The notes below the pieces were generated by a model. The model saw only the letters and a list, made by a program, of their open reading frames with translations, ran no database searches and had not been told where the DNA came from. Of a stretch of 64,000 nt of DNA, positions 34,556-42,738 are shown piece by piece. Numbering within the stretch: the first letter of the stretch is position 1; the number at the start of each line of letters is the position of its first letter. The position numbers and the translations under genes were made by a program. Source of the DNA: JBHGXV01 sp041920505 (GTDB lineage Bacteria > Bacillota > Bacilli > Brevibacillales > Brevibacillaceae); NCBI GenBank assembly GCA_041920505.1, contig JBHGXV010000021.1, forward strand, positions 162,700 through 226,699, given 5' to 3'.

Positions 34556-35497
34556 GTGAATCTGTGGATGTACGCGGCGGTCGGGCTGGTGCTGCTCGCT
34601 GTATTCGCGGTGTTTCTCATCGGGATCGTTGTCGGCTGGAAGTTGACCCACCCGAAGCGCAAGCCGGTAGAGATGCGGCCGGAGAGGTATGGAATCGATC
34701 GATACGAAGACGTGGCGTTTGAGAGCCGCGAGCCCGGCGTGTTGCTCAGCGGCTGGTATTTGTCCGCCGCGGCAAACGGAGCCGACGACAACGGCTGCAC
34801 GCTGATTTTTGCCCACGGGTACAGCCAAAACCGGCAAGAGCCGCATCTGCCTGCCCTTTCGCTGGCCGCCCGGATGGTGGCCGCCGGCTTTGACGTGCTG
34901 ATGTTTGATTTTCGCAACGCCGGGCTGTCAGGCGGCCGGCACACCACTGTCGGATGGAAAGAGCAGGAAGATTTACTGGGAGCCGTCGATTATGTGAAAG
35001 AGCGGTACCCGGACCGGCGGATCGCGTTGGTCGGGTTTTCGATGGGGGCGGCCACTTCGCTATTGGCCGCTGCCCGGGAGCCTGAAGTCCAGGCGGTGGT
35101 CGCCGACTCGCCGTTCGCGTCCCTGCCCGCCTACTTGCGGGAGAATCTGCCGCGTTTCACCGGCCTGCCGGCGTTTCCGTTCAACTGGATCATCCTCACG
35201 TGCGTTCCGCTGTTGGTCAACGCCACTCCGCGCCGCGTCCGCCCCGATCAGGCCGTGAGCCGGATTGCCCCTCGGCCGGTGTTGTTTATCCACGGAATGG
35301 CTGATGAGACGACGCCGTATGAGAACAGTGTGCGGCTGTATGCGTTGGCCGACAATCCCCGCGCCGAGTTGTGGCTGGTCCCGGGAGTCGGCCATGTGCG
35401 CAGTTACGCGTCGTGCCCGGACGAATATGCCGACCGGCTGCTCCGGTTTTTCGCCGCCCATCTTTTGCAGAGGCAGGAAACACAAACAGCCCCCTGA
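34556..35497 (+). CDS. Membrane-anchored alpha/beta hydrolase
   Basis: This 313-residue protein has an amino-terminal membrane helix (AAVGLVLLAVFAVFLIGIVV) followed by an alpha/beta-hydrolase domain: IFAHGYSQNR (oxyanion region), FDFRNAGLSGG, VGFSMGAATS (nucleophile Ser in G-x-S-x-G), HGMADETTP (acid) and GVGHVRSY (His). It resembles Bacilli YqkD/YfhR-like hydrolases of unknown substrate. GTG 34556 follows AGGGGGTG at six bases. It ends at a strong bidirectional terminator shared with the NifU-like gene. Confidence 0.83.
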   Translation: MNLWMYAAVGLVLLAVFAVFLIGIVVGWKLTHPKRKPVEMRPERYGIDRYEDVAFESREPGVLLSGWYLSAAANGADDNGCTLIFAHGYSQNRQEPHLPALSLAARMVAAGFDVLMFDFRNAGLSGGRHTTVGWKEQEDLLGAVDYVKERYPDRRIALVGFSMGAATSLLAAAREPEVQAVVADSPFASLPAYLRENLPRFTGLPAFPFNWIILTCVPLLVNATPRRVRPDQAVSRIAPRPVLFIHGMADETTPYENSVRLYALADNPRAELWLVPGVGHVRSYASCPDEYADRLLRFFAAHLLQRQETQTAP

Positions 35498-35532
35498 TCG
35501 CTTCTGGCGAACAGAGGGCTGTTTGCGTTTTG
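35483..35532. terminator. Bidirectional terminator between hydrolase and NifU-like genes
   Basis: CAAACAGCCC (35483-35492) pairs perfectly with GGGCTGTTTG (35516-35525), followed by CGTTTT. Confidence 0.85.
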
Positions 35533-35537
35533 CGGCA

Positions 35538-35765
35538 TCAGAATACTTGAACCACTTCTTTGATGCCGGGGATTTCTTCCAGCAGAGCGCGCTCAATTCC
35601 CGCTTTCAGGGTGATCGTCGAGGAAGGGCAGCTTCCGCATGCACCCATCAAACGAAGTTTGACAACGCCGTCTTCCACATCGACGAGTTGTACGTCGCCG
35701 CCGTCGCGTTGCAGGAACGGACGAAGTTTATCTAAAACTTCCTGTACTTGTTCGGTCATGGACAT
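35538..35765 (-). CDS. yutI: NifU-like iron-sulfur scaffold (YutI)
   Basis: The 75-residue protein is the NifU carboxy-terminal domain alone: VQEVLDKLRPFLQRDGGDVQLVD, then LMGACGSCPSSTITLKAGIE with the C-x2-C pair that holds a transient cluster. Such Nfu proteins deliver [4Fe-4S] clusters to client enzymes, plausibly including LipA, MqnE and other radical-SAM enzymes here. The start follows AGGGA on the minus strand. It is monocistronic, diverging from mccA. Confidence 0.92.
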   Translation of the reverse strand: MSMTEQVQEVLDKLRPFLQRDGGDVQLVDVEDGVVKLRLMGACGSCPSSTITLKAGIERALLEEIPGIKEVVQVF

Positions 35766-35973
35766 GGCAATCCCTCCTTTTGTGTGTCATCCCTCTCATT
35801 ATAACCCCCGGCGTCCGAGAAATCCACGGCCGCGCTCGCAAGGCGGCACCTTTATGGGAGCAATCCGGCGCGTTTCTGGGGATTCTATGGAAAAACGGCG
35901 CCGATGGCAGCACATTTCGTCCGTATCAGGCGGACAATTTTTGTATTTTGCGGTGTAGTGCGCACAAGGCTCA

Positions 35974-35982
35974 TGGTATAAT
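35974..35982 (+). promoter_or_regulatory. Extended -10 promoter of mccAB
   Basis: TGGTATAAT is a consensus extended -10 element. Transcription would begin near 35989, about 30 bases before mccA. The -35 region is poor. No T-box or S-box fits in so short a leader. Confidence 0.6.
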
Positions 35983-36018
35983 AAAACGTGGCATTTCATT
36001 GAAACGAGGGATTCCAAC

Positions 36019-36942
36019 GTGAATGTCTACCGCAATGTGAAAGAACTGATCGGCAACACCCCAATCATGGAGCTGACCCAGTTTGCGCTTCCTGAGGGTG
36101 TACGTCTGTTTGCCAAGCTGGAGTTTTTCAACCCGGGCGGCAGCGTCAAAGACCGGCTGGGTGTCGAACTGATTCGCGCCGCAGAGGAGAGCGGTCAACT
36201 GAAACCGGGCGGAACGATCATCGAGCCGACCGCCGGCAACACGGGGATCGGCCTCGCGCTTGCCGCTGTCGGGACGGGATACCGTGTCATTTTCTGCGTT
36301 CCGGAAAAATTTTCCGAAGAGAAACAGGAATTGATGCGCGCGCTCGGCGCGGAAGTGGTGAATACGCCGACCGAGTTGGGCATGAAGGGGGCGATCGCTA
36401 AGGCACAGGAGTTGGCCGCTTCGATCCCTGGCGCGTTCGTTCCGCAACAGTTTGCCAATCCGGCCAACCCGCAGGCGCATTACAAAACCACCGGACCGGA
36501 GATTTGGAAACAAATGGATGGAAAGGTGGACGTGTTCGTCGCCGGCGCCGGTTCGGGCGGCACGTTCATGGGTGTGGCCCGCTATCTCAAGGAGCAAAAT
36601 CCGGCGATCAAAACCGTAATTGTCGAACCGGAGGGCTCGATTTTGAACGGAGGCGAACCGGGTCCGCACAAGACGGAGGGAATCGGCATGGAATTCCTGC
36701 CGCCGTTTATGGACACGTCCTACTTCGACGCGATTCACACCATCACTGATGTGGAAGCGTTCGACATGGTGAAACAGTTGGCCGCCCGCGAAGGATTGTT
36801 GGTGGGCAGCTCGGCCGGTGCCGCGATGGCAGCCGCCCTCAAGGAAGCACAGGCGGCGAAGCCGGGAACCAACATCGTCACCCTGTTTGCCGACAGCAGC
36901 GAACGGTACCTGAGCAAAAAAATCTATCAGGGAGGAATCTGA
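36019..36942 (+). CDS. mccA: O-acetylserine-dependent cystathionine beta-synthase MccA
   Basis: This 307-residue PLP enzyme belongs to the CysK/CBS fold: NPGGSVKDR (the PLP lysine near residue 42), EPTAGNTGIGLALAA and AGAGSGGTFMGVARYLKE. The block VEPEGSILNGGEPGPHKTEG and the ending SSERYLSKKIYQGG match B. subtilis YrhA/MccA rather than CysK. It condenses homocysteine with O-acetylserine to cystathionine in reverse transsulfuration. The GTG start follows GAGGG. mccB starts one base after the stop. The mtnN gene found with it in B. subtilis is absent. Confidence 0.93.
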   Translation: MNVYRNVKELIGNTPIMELTQFALPEGVRLFAKLEFFNPGGSVKDRLGVELIRAAEESGQLKPGGTIIEPTAGNTGIGLALAAVGTGYRVIFCVPEKFSEEKQELMRALGAEVVNTPTELGMKGAIAKAQELAASIPGAFVPQQFANPANPQAHYKTTGPEIWKQMDGKVDVFVAGAGSGGTFMGVARYLKEQNPAIKTVIVEPEGSILNGGEPGPHKTEGIGMEFLPPFMDTSYFDAIHTITDVEAFDMVKQLAAREGLLVGSSAGAAMAAALKEAQAAKPGTNIVTLFADSSERYLSKKIYQGGI

Positions 36943-36943
36943 G

Positions 36944-38077
36944 ATGCGTTTCAAAACCCGATTGATTCACGGAGGAATCGATGGCGATCCGCATACCGGC
37001 GCGGTGTCGGTGCCGATTTACCAGGTGAGCACCTATAAACAGGAAGCGATCGGCAAACACAAAGGCTTCGAATATTCCCGTACCGGCAACCCGACCCGGC
37101 ACGCGCTGGAGACGTACATCGCCCAGCTGGAGGGAGGAGCGCGCGGTCTTGCCTTCGGTTCCGGTATGGCGGCTCTCTCCACGGTTCTCTCCCTGTTTTC
37201 CAAAGGCGATCATCTGATCGTCGGCGACGATGTGTACGGCGGCACCTATCGGGTGGTCACCCGTGTGTTTACCCGGCTTGGTCTGGAAGCCACCTTTACC
37301 GACACCGGCAATCTGGCTGCGGTCGAGGCGGCGATCCGTCCCAACACCCGGGCGATCATCATTGAGACGCCCACCAATCCGCTGTTGAAAGTAACCGACA
37401 TTGCCGCGATTTCGCGGATTGCCAAAGCGCACAATCTGCTGTTGATTGTCGACAACACGTTTATGACTCCGTACTGGCAAAACCCGCTTGCGCTCGGCGC
37501 CGATATCGTTTATCACAGCGCGACCAAGTACCTTGGCGGGCACAGCGACGTGGTGGCCGGGCTTGTCGTCACCAAAGACGCACAGCTTGGCGAAGACCTG
37601 CATTTTTTGCAAAATGCGATCGGGGGCATTCTCGGACCGCAGGACTCCTGGCTGCTGATGCGCGGCATGAAGACGCTGGGTGTCCGCATGGAAGAACACG
37701 AAGCCAACGCCCGTCGTCTTGCCGAATGGCTGAGCCAGCGAAAAGACATAGAGCGCGTCCTGTATCCGGGACTGCCGAGCCATCCGGGACATGAACTGAG
37801 CAAACGGCAGGCACGCGGATTCGGCGGCATGATTTCGTTTGATGTAGGCAGCGCAAGCCGCGCTGACGAGGTGCTCTCCAAAGTGAAGTGGTTTACGCTG
37901 GCCGAGTCGCTTGGCGCTGTCGAAAGCCTGATCAGCGTCCCCGCCCGCATGACCCATGCCTCTATTCCGCCGGAACGCCGGGCGGAGCTTGGCATCACCG
38001 ACGGCTTGATTCGCATTTCGGTCGGTATCGAGGATATGGAAGACCTGATCGAAGACCTGGAGCAAGCGTTGTCCTGA
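36944..38077 (+). CDS. mccB: Cystathionine gamma-lyase / homocysteine gamma-lyase MccB
   Basis: The 377-residue enzyme is a Cys/Met-metabolism PLP protein: TRLIHGGIDGDPHTGAVSVP at the start, FEYSRTGNPTRHALE, AFGSGMAALSTVLSL, VDNTFMTPYWQNP and HSATKYLGGHSDVVAG with the PLP lysine. It cleaves cystathionine to cysteine, 2-oxobutyrate and ammonia, completing the pathway begun by MccA. The genes are adjacent with a one-base gap and a GGAGG ribosome site inside the end of mccA. Confidence 0.94.
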   Translation: MRFKTRLIHGGIDGDPHTGAVSVPIYQVSTYKQEAIGKHKGFEYSRTGNPTRHALETYIAQLEGGARGLAFGSGMAALSTVLSLFSKGDHLIVGDDVYGGTYRVVTRVFTRLGLEATFTDTGNLAAVEAAIRPNTRAIIIETPTNPLLKVTDIAAISRIAKAHNLLLIVDNTFMTPYWQNPLALGADIVYHSATKYLGGHSDVVAGLVVTKDAQLGEDLHFLQNAIGGILGPQDSWLLMRGMKTLGVRMEEHEANARRLAEWLSQRKDIERVLYPGLPSHPGHELSKRQARGFGGMISFDVGSASRADEVLSKVKWFTLAESLGAVESLISVPARMTHASIPPERRAELGITDGLIRISVGIEDMEDLIEDLEQALS

Positions 38078-38189
38078 TGTGTCGCTCTCTCGACCAGCGA
38101 AGAAGTCGGCGGTGTCCGCTGCGAAACGCGACGCGGGCAGGGGGCCGAAGTCCCCGATAGGGGGAAAGAACCGTTTGTCTTCAGTCTGA

Positions 38190-38217
38190 CCCCGCCGGTA
38201 GGCCCGGCGGGGTTTTT
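38190..38217 (+). terminator. Terminator of mccAB
   Basis: CCCCGCCGG (38190-38198) pairs perfectly with CCGGCGGGG (38204-38212), followed by five T. Confidence 0.92.
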
Positions 38218-38323
38218 CTGCGCGGAAAAAAGGAGTGCGAAACGGTGACTTCGGTTCCGCCATCGTCAATTGACATGGCGGTTGCCGAAGTTTTTTTGCC
38301 TCAGGGAGCCGCAATTTGGCGAA

Positions 38324-38353
38324 TAGACACGTCCAAGAATCCGGCAGTATAAT
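38324..38353 (+). promoter_or_regulatory. Sigma-A type promoter of yuzD
   Basis: TAGACA (38324-38329) and TATAAT (38348-38353) are 18 bases apart. The start site would be near 38360, before the yuzD ribosome site. Confidence 0.7.
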
Positions 38354-38387
38354 ACAATGGATGACAAACGCGAACGGAGGAGCGAAC

Positions 38388-38708
38388 ATGCGTGTAGAAA
38401 TTACGGTGTACGGGACCGAGCAGCTTTGTGCCAGTTGCGTCAATTTGCCGTCGGCCAAGGAGACCGCAACCTGGCTGGAGGCCGCCCTTTCGCGGAAATA
38501 CGGCAGGGATGTCATTATCGTCCGCTATTGTGATTTCCAACAGGCAAAGACACCTGAAGACCAAAACTGGGCGGAACGCATCGAACGTGAAGATTTGTGG
38601 TACCCGCTTGTCGTAATTTCCGGGGAAATTGTCGGAGAAGGAAATCCCAAATTAAAAGACATCAGCGCCAAATTGGAATCACTTGGAATTCGGCCGCTTG
38701 AATCGTAA
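38388..38708 (+). CDS. yuzD: DUF1462 thioredoxin-like protein YuzD
   Basis: The 106-residue protein matches YuzD: VEITVYGTEQLCASCVNLPSA at the start with a C-x2-C pair near residues 13-16, TATWLEAALSRKYG, VIIVRYCDFQQ and YPLVVISGEIVGEGNPKL. DUF1462 is a thioredoxin-fold family of unknown role. ATG 38388 follows CGGAGGAG. It has its own promoter and precedes the heptad-repeat protein gene by 72 bases. Confidence 0.86.
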   Translation: MRVEITVYGTEQLCASCVNLPSAKETATWLEAALSRKYGRDVIIVRYCDFQQAKTPEDQNWAERIEREDLWYPLVVISGEIVGEGNPKLKDISAKLESLGIRPLES

Positions 38709-38780
38709 CGATTTTTTCTTTTGCGAGGCCGTCTGTCTTGCGCTAGACTGGAAGTAGTCAAATCGAAAGGGGAGAGGCAG

Positions 38781-39116
38781 ATGGATACCGATCAACGCTT
38801 GGAACGGATGGAGAAGATGCTTGGCGATCTGATCCTGACGGTACGGAAAATTCTGGAAAATCAAAATGTGCTGAAGCAAGATGTAAATGTGCTAAAACAG
38901 GATGTCGATGCACTGAAGCAAGATGTGAATATGCTGAAACAAGATGTCAATGTGCTGAAACAAGATGTGGATGCGCTGAAGCAAGATGTCAGCCTGCTCC
39001 ATAAAAAGTTTGACCGCATGGATCGGCGGCACGATCGGTATGTCGTGCGTTTGGACGAACTGGAAACAGACCTTACCATCATTCAGGACAAGCTGGAGTC
39101 TGAAGCCGTCGAATAA
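38781..39116 (+). CDS. Coiled-coil protein built from LKQDV heptads
   Basis: This 111-residue protein is almost all coiled coil. After a start with RLERMEKMLGDLILTVRKIL, six seven-residue units of the form V/A-L-K-Q-D-V-N/D run from about residue 30 to 71, then KKFDRMDRRHDRYVVRLDELE and an acidic end. It has no cysteine, enzyme motif or membrane segment. Similar short heptad proteins occur in Bacilli and phages without known role; oligomerisation is the only safe inference. ATG 38781 follows AAAGGGGAGAGG. Confidence 0.72.
   Translation: MDTDQRLERMEKMLGDLILTVRKILENQNVLKQDVNVLKQDVDALKQDVNMLKQDVNVLKQDVDALKQDVSLLHKKFDRMDRRHDRYVVRLDELETDLTIIQDKLESEAVE
38868..38993 (+). repeat. Six tandem 21-base repeats coding for heptads
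   Basis: Six consecutive 21-base units of the type GTGCTGAAGCAAGATGTnnAT differ mainly at third positions and at the last two residues. They keep frame and heptad phase, which points to expansion within the gene. Confidence 0.85.
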
Positions 39117-39128
39117 TATCCCAAGCAA

Positions 39129-39156
39129 AAAGGCCGCCGTTGGTTTGGCAGCCTTT
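39129..39156. terminator. Terminator between the heptad protein gene and yutJ
   Basis: AAAGGCCGCC (39129-39138) pairs with GGCAGCCTTT (39147-39156) with one G-T pair. It lies between convergent genes; the T-run is short on the plus side. Confidence 0.6.
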
Positions 39157-39202
39157 ACGGGTTGGGTGCCCATCCGGCAGGTGGTCACAGACGGATGGTT
39201 GC

Positions 39203-40270
39203 TTACCCCAGATGCTTTTTGTACATCCACAACACGCCGCTTTTCATCACGCGAGGCATTTGGCCGACCAGCGACACTTTGCCCATCACGCCGAACCCTT
39301 CTTTTTTGCCGAGCGAGCCCAGGACGCCTTTCAGCTTGATCTGTGGAAGTGTTGCGGGATACGACTCGCCTTTCAGGTCTTTTTTCAAAATCAGCGCGAT
39401 TTGATCTCCTTGTGCCTCGGCCAGTTGGGCGCTGGGTGCGAACGGCAGACTGGCACAGTCGCCGACGACATACACATTCGGATAGTCGGGAATCTGATGG
39501 TATTGATTCAGCACGATGCGGCCGGCCTGGTCCTGAGCCACCGGCAGGGCACGGGCCACCTTGTTGGCTTGGATCCCGGCCGTCCAGACGATGGCGTCGC
39601 TCGTAACCGGCTGGTCGTGGTTGTAGACTACCCCCGGTTCGACACGGTTTACCTGGGCCATGGAAATCAACTGCACGTCATGTTCGATGAACCACTGCGA
39701 CGCATACTGTTGCAACTTCTTCGGGAACGGACTGAGGATGCTCTCACCGCGGTCAATGATGCGAATATTCAGGTCAGGACGGCTTTCTCGTAGCTCCGAA
39801 GCAAGTTCGACACCACTTAACCCGCCGCCGACAATCGTGACTTCCCCGTACGGCTTGACGTTGTTGATCGCCGTATACGTCCGGCGCGTGGCTTCCAGGG
39901 TCTGGATGGAGTGGGTGTACAGATCCGCGCCGGGAATGTCGTGGTAACGGTCTTCACAGCCGAGCGCAATAATCAGCCAATCGTAGGAAAGGGTCTCCCC
40001 GTTCTCAAAGGTAATCGTCCGTTCATCCAGTCCGATGTGCGTCACTTCTCCGTGCTTGATGACAAGACGCGGATCGCTTGGGAACGGAATGCGAACCGCC
40101 TTTTCCGGTTCGGTTCCGGCGGCCAGCGCATAGTATTCCGTCTTCAGCCCGTGAAACGGCATGCGATCCACCAGCGTGATGAATACATTGTCAGGCAGTT
40201 CGGAAGAAAGAATCCGCTCAGCGATCCTCAACCCTCCGTACCCGCCACCAAGAATAACGATTTGCTCCAT
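39203..40270 (-). CDS. yutJ: NADH dehydrogenase-like FAD protein YutJ
   Basis: The 355-residue protein is an NDH-2-like oxidoreductase. The FAD dinucleotide fold is seen at IVILGGGYGGLRIAE, the NAD fold at VTIVGGGLSGVELASEL near residue 155, and the second FAD motif at YVVGDCASLPF near residue 285. It lacks the long carboxy-terminal membrane helix region of some NDH-2 enzymes. It probably passes electrons from NAD(P)H to quinone or another acceptor. AGAAAGGAT precedes the start. It diverges from yuzB as in B. subtilis. Confidence 0.86.
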   Translation of the reverse strand: MEQIVILGGGYGGLRIAERILSSELPDNVFITLVDRMPFHGLKTEYYALAAGTEPEKAVRIPFPSDPRLVIKHGEVTHIGLDERTITFENGETLSYDWLIIALGCEDRYHDIPGADLYTHSIQTLEATRRTYTAINNVKPYGEVTIVGGGLSGVELASELRESRPDLNIRIIDRGESILSPFPKKLQQYASQWFIEHDVQLISMAQVNRVEPGVVYNHDQPVTSDAIVWTAGIQANKVARALPVAQDQAGRIVLNQYHQIPDYPNVYVVGDCASLPFAPSAQLAEAQGDQIALILKKDLKGESYPATLPQIKLKGVLGSLGKKEGFGVMGKVSLVGQMPRVMKSGVLWMYKKHLG

Positions 40271-40504
40271 GGTGTGATGATCCTTTCTGATTCCGTTATA
40301 TTCATTATACCCATTCTATTTTTAGTCTCTTATAAGAAAAAATGCAAGCATTATCTTCGACCAAACCTGTCGAACGCTGGATTTTTCCGACGATCGCGGT
40401 ACAATAAGAGGAGCTTCTCCATGCGTTTGGGCGGTTTGCCCTCCGGTGTCCCCACAGCGGACAAACGGCCTTCGGAAGCGAAAGTAAAAAGACGGGTGGG
40501 TTTC

Positions 40505-40765
40505 ATGAAAGCACTGGTGGAATTTTGTTCGAGCAATGTCGCTTCGTACACTAAACCGGTGATCACCGCATTGGAACAAGATGCGGAATTGGATGTGGAT
40601 GTCGTGGAGTACGGTTGCCTCGGTCACTGCGGCGAGTGTTACATGGTGCCGTTTGCGCTGGTGAACGGCGATTTTGTCAGCGCGGCCACGGCAGAAGAGC
40701 TGTTGGCCAAAATCAAGCAAAAGCTGCGAGAAGACGAAGCGGCTCTGGAAGATTTCCCGTTCTGA
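40505..40765 (+). CDS. yuzB: DUF1450 protein YuzB
   Basis: The protein of 86 residues starting MKALVEFCSSNVAS matches YuzB, with VVEYGCLGHCGECYMVPFALVNG carrying three clustered cysteines and AATAEELLAKI behind. The family is small and uncharacterised; the cysteines suggest metal or disulfide chemistry. ATG 40505 matches the family start, but its ribosome site (GGGTGGG) is modest. An in-frame ATG at 40421 has a better AGAGGAG site and would add 28 residues, so the true start is open. Confidence 0.78.
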   Translation: MKALVEFCSSNVASYTKPVITALEQDAELDVDVVEYGCLGHCGECYMVPFALVNGDFVSAATAEELLAKIKQKLREDEAALEDFPF

Positions 40766-40815
40766 CGCTGTTCGTCCGTGAATTTGACGGCGAAATTGTT
40801 GAGAGGGCATAGCGA

Positions 40816-40866
40816 CGGCTCCTTCTTTGCGGAACATCCGCAAGGAAGGAGCCGCGCGTGTTTTTT
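40816..40866. terminator. Bidirectional terminator between yuzB and mqnE
   Basis: A long stem pairs CGGCTCCTTCTTTGCGGA (from 40816) with TCCGCAAGGAAGGAGCCG (to about 40854), followed by GTTTTTT. Confidence 0.9.
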
Positions 40867-40877
40867 GCGACTGTTTG

Positions 40878-41981
40878 TCAGTATTCCCGGACCACATTGT
40901 AGAAGGTGTCGCGTTCGATCGCTTTTTTCCCGGCCCCCTGGATCAGCCAGACCAGTTCATCAACGGTCAGCGCCTGTTGCGTCAAGGCGCCGACCGCGTG
41001 GCTGATGCGCTCTTCAATCAGGGTGCCGTGTACGTCGGAGGCGCCCATGGTGAGCGACACCTGGGTCAACTGGGTGCCGATGTTGATAAAGTACGCCTTG
41101 ATGTGTTGCACGTTGTCCAGCATCAGTCGGCTGATCGCAATTGTCTTCAGGTCGTCGATCGCCGACGTGCGCCGTTTGATGCCGGCAGTGGCTTTCATCG
41201 GTTGAACGGCCAGCGGGATGAAGACCATGAAGCCGTTGGTCTCGTCTTGCAGTTCGCGGACGCGGATCATGTGAATCAGCCGTTCTTCCAGAGTTTCGAT
41301 CGAGCCGTACAGCATCGTCGCGTGTGTGCGCAACCCCAGTTGATGGGCGATGCGATGAGCCTGGAGCCATTGATCGGTGGACGCTTTTTCCGGGCTCATT
41401 TTTTCCCGGTAGCGCTCGGTCAGGATTTCCGCGCCGCCACCCGGCATTGTATCCAGTCCGGCTTTGATCAACTCTTCCAGCACTTCGCGGAAGCTGAGTC
41501 CGGAGATACGGGAGAAGAACTCGATTTCCGCTCCTGTGTATGCCTTGATGGTTACATGAGGATAGGCGCGTTTAAGCGTGCGGACTGTGTCCACGTAGTA
41601 GTCGAACGGCATATGCTGGTTGTGTCCGCCCACGATGTGAAATTCGCGGATGCCGTCGTGATAGCGCGTCCCGACGTAGTGGAGCAGCTCGTCCATGCTC
41701 ATCGTATAGGCGCCGTCTTGGTCAAGATCCCGGCGGAAGCCGCAGAACTTACAGTGCGCTTCGCACACGTTCGTCGGGTTGATGTACAGGTTCTGGATAA
41801 AGTAGACATTGTCGCCGTTCTTGCGCTGGTTGACGTAGTTGGCCAGTTGCCCGATCGTCAACAGGTCGCGCGACTCATACAGAGCCAAGCCGTCTTCCAG
41901 GCTCAGACGTTGGCCGTTGGCGACTTTTTCGGCAATAGCGGTGAGCGCCTTGTCTTGGGGTTGAAGAGTCAGTATTGACAA
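40878..41981 (-). CDS. mqnE: Aminofutalosine synthase MqnE
   Basis: This 367-residue radical-SAM enzyme has CEAHCKFCGF (C-x3-C-x2-C near residue 75), HIVGGHNQHMPF, AYTGAEIEF, LDTMPGGGAEIL near residue 173 and MLYGSIET, the MqnE pattern. It joins SAM and a chorismate-derived enolpyruvyl benzoate to give aminofutalosine in menaquinone synthesis. This implies the futalosine route, although no other mqn gene is in the window. I choose the TTG at 41981, eight bases after AGGGAG; GTG 41990 overlaps that site. A long leader reaches back to a promoter near 42297. Confidence 0.92.
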   Translation of the reverse strand: MSILTLQPQDKALTAIAEKVANGQRLSLEDGLALYESRDLLTIGQLANYVNQRKNGDNVYFIQNLYINPTNVCEAHCKFCGFRRDLDQDGAYTMSMDELLHYVGTRYHDGIREFHIVGGHNQHMPFDYYVDTVRTLKRAYPHVTIKAYTGAEIEFFSRISGLSFREVLEELIKAGLDTMPGGGAEILTERYREKMSPEKASTDQWLQAHRIAHQLGLRTHATMLYGSIETLEERLIHMIRVRELQDETNGFMVFIPLAVQPMKATAGIKRRTSAIDDLKTIAISRLMLDNVQHIKAYFINIGTQLTQVSLTMGASDVHGTLIEERISHAVGALTQQALTVDELVWLIQGAGKKAIERDTFYNVVREY

Positions 41982-42261
41982 ACAGTTCACTCCCTATCGA
42001 TCCTTCGTATGCTTTCAACACGTTTACGCGTGACGCCTCCGCCGGAATACGGCGATCCATGGCGCCGTTTCCATTCGCGGAGGAGAGGTGTAGCTGTTTT
42101 TGCATTACCGTGCCGTCCAAGTCGTCAACGTCGAAGCTCGGCGACACACCTGACATGTACGATGTTGCCGGCTTGGTGCTGGCAGAGGAAACGGCGGCCT
42201 TTCGTGCCACCTGCATAATCCGCCTGCAGGCCTGCACCTTTTCCCTTGAAGCCTGGGAAAG
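41982..42261 (-). other. Long leader of mqnE containing an open frame
   Basis: About 280 bases lie between the inferred start of transcription and mqnE. On the minus strand an open frame begins with ATG 42264 (MLSQASREKVQACRRIMQVA), continues with coding-like codon use (DVDDLDGTVMQKQLHLSS, then VNVLKAYEGSIGSELFVN) and runs into mqnE in another frame to 41875. No ribosome site precedes that ATG. It may be a leader peptide, a decayed gene or chance. Confidence 0.4.
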
Positions 42262-42268
42262 CATATTT

Positions 42269-42297
42269 ATTATAAATCTCTTTCCGATCGGGAACAA
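42269..42297 (-). promoter_or_regulatory. Sigma-A type promoter of mqnE
   Basis: On the minus strand, TTGTTC (42297-42292) and TATAAT (42274-42269) are 17 bases apart. The start of transcription would be near 42262. Confidence 0.72.
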
Positions 42298-42394
42298 CCT
42301 GTGAAATGGCAAGCAGCGACGGTTGTATGTCATATTTTTACAAAAAACAACAAAAAACACCACAGAAGTTCCTTGTCAAAATGGGAATTTATGT

Positions 42395-42423
42395 TTGCTT
42401 CTCGCGGTAACTTCCTGTAAAAT
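42395..42423 (+). promoter_or_regulatory. Promoter of the Spo0E-like gene
   Basis: TTGCTT (42395-42400) and TAAAAT (42418-42423) are 17 bases apart, 43 bases before the start codon. Confidence 0.55.
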
Positions 42424-42465
42424 ATATGTACGCAAGTCATGCTAATGGTGTTAGGAGGAGACTGC

Positions 42466-42687
42466 ATGCGGGATAAATTGCTGGAAAAAATCGAACTCCT
42501 TCGACAGAAAATGGTGGAATTAGGCCTGGAATGCGGGCTGGATCATCCAGATGTGCTTGATTACAGTCAAAAGATTGATCAATTGCACAATGCGTTGTTG
42601 GAATTGGATAAAGACAAATCGCGGTCCGTGGCAAAAAATCCGTATTACCGGTTTTTTGTGCGTGAGGGACAGGCGAACTTCGCGTAG
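42466..42687 (+). CDS. Spo0E-family aspartyl-phosphate phosphatase-like protein
   Basis: The 73-residue protein is two helices: KIELLRQKMVELGLECGLDHPDVLDYSQKIDQLHNALLEL, which follows the Spo0E pattern (I-E-x-L-R-x-x-M, then S-Q-x-x-D). Spo0E proteins remove phosphate from Spo0A and delay sporulation. The Glu of the usual SQELD is Lys here and Leu is Ile, so activity is uncertain. ATG 42466 follows AGGAGGAG. It has its own promoter. Confidence 0.72.
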   Translation: MRDKLLEKIELLRQKMVELGLECGLDHPDVLDYSQKIDQLHNALLELDKDKSRSVAKNPYYRFFVREGQANFA

Positions 42688-42738
42688 CGGGGTGGCCTAT
42701 TTCTTCGCCTGATTTTTATCATCCTCACAGTGTCAATG

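Larger units (their letters stand above)
38078..38387 (+). other. Structured intergenic region between mccB and yuzD
   Basis: About 310 bases without a gene. The first 110 are very GC-rich and can form several small hairpins (for example GTCG/CGAC near 38079-38092 and a GGGG/CCCC pair near 38142-38156). A strong terminator follows at 38190-38217, and the yuzD promoter lies near 38324-38353. I compared the first part with known riboswitch consensus elements from memory and saw no match. Confidence 0.45.

Noticed and set aside
38078..38190. Riboswitch before yuzD
   Set aside because: No known consensus elements are seen, and a separate promoter for yuzD lies downstream of the terminator, so the segment is not in its leader.
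38868..38993. Tandem repeats considered as a CRISPR array
   Set aside because: The 21-base units have no spacers, stay in frame and encode a heptad coiled coil.
41975..42304. Plus-strand gene opposite the mqnE leader
   Set aside because: It lacks a ribosome site and recognisable motifs and overlaps the start of mqnE; the minus-strand leader explains the region better.
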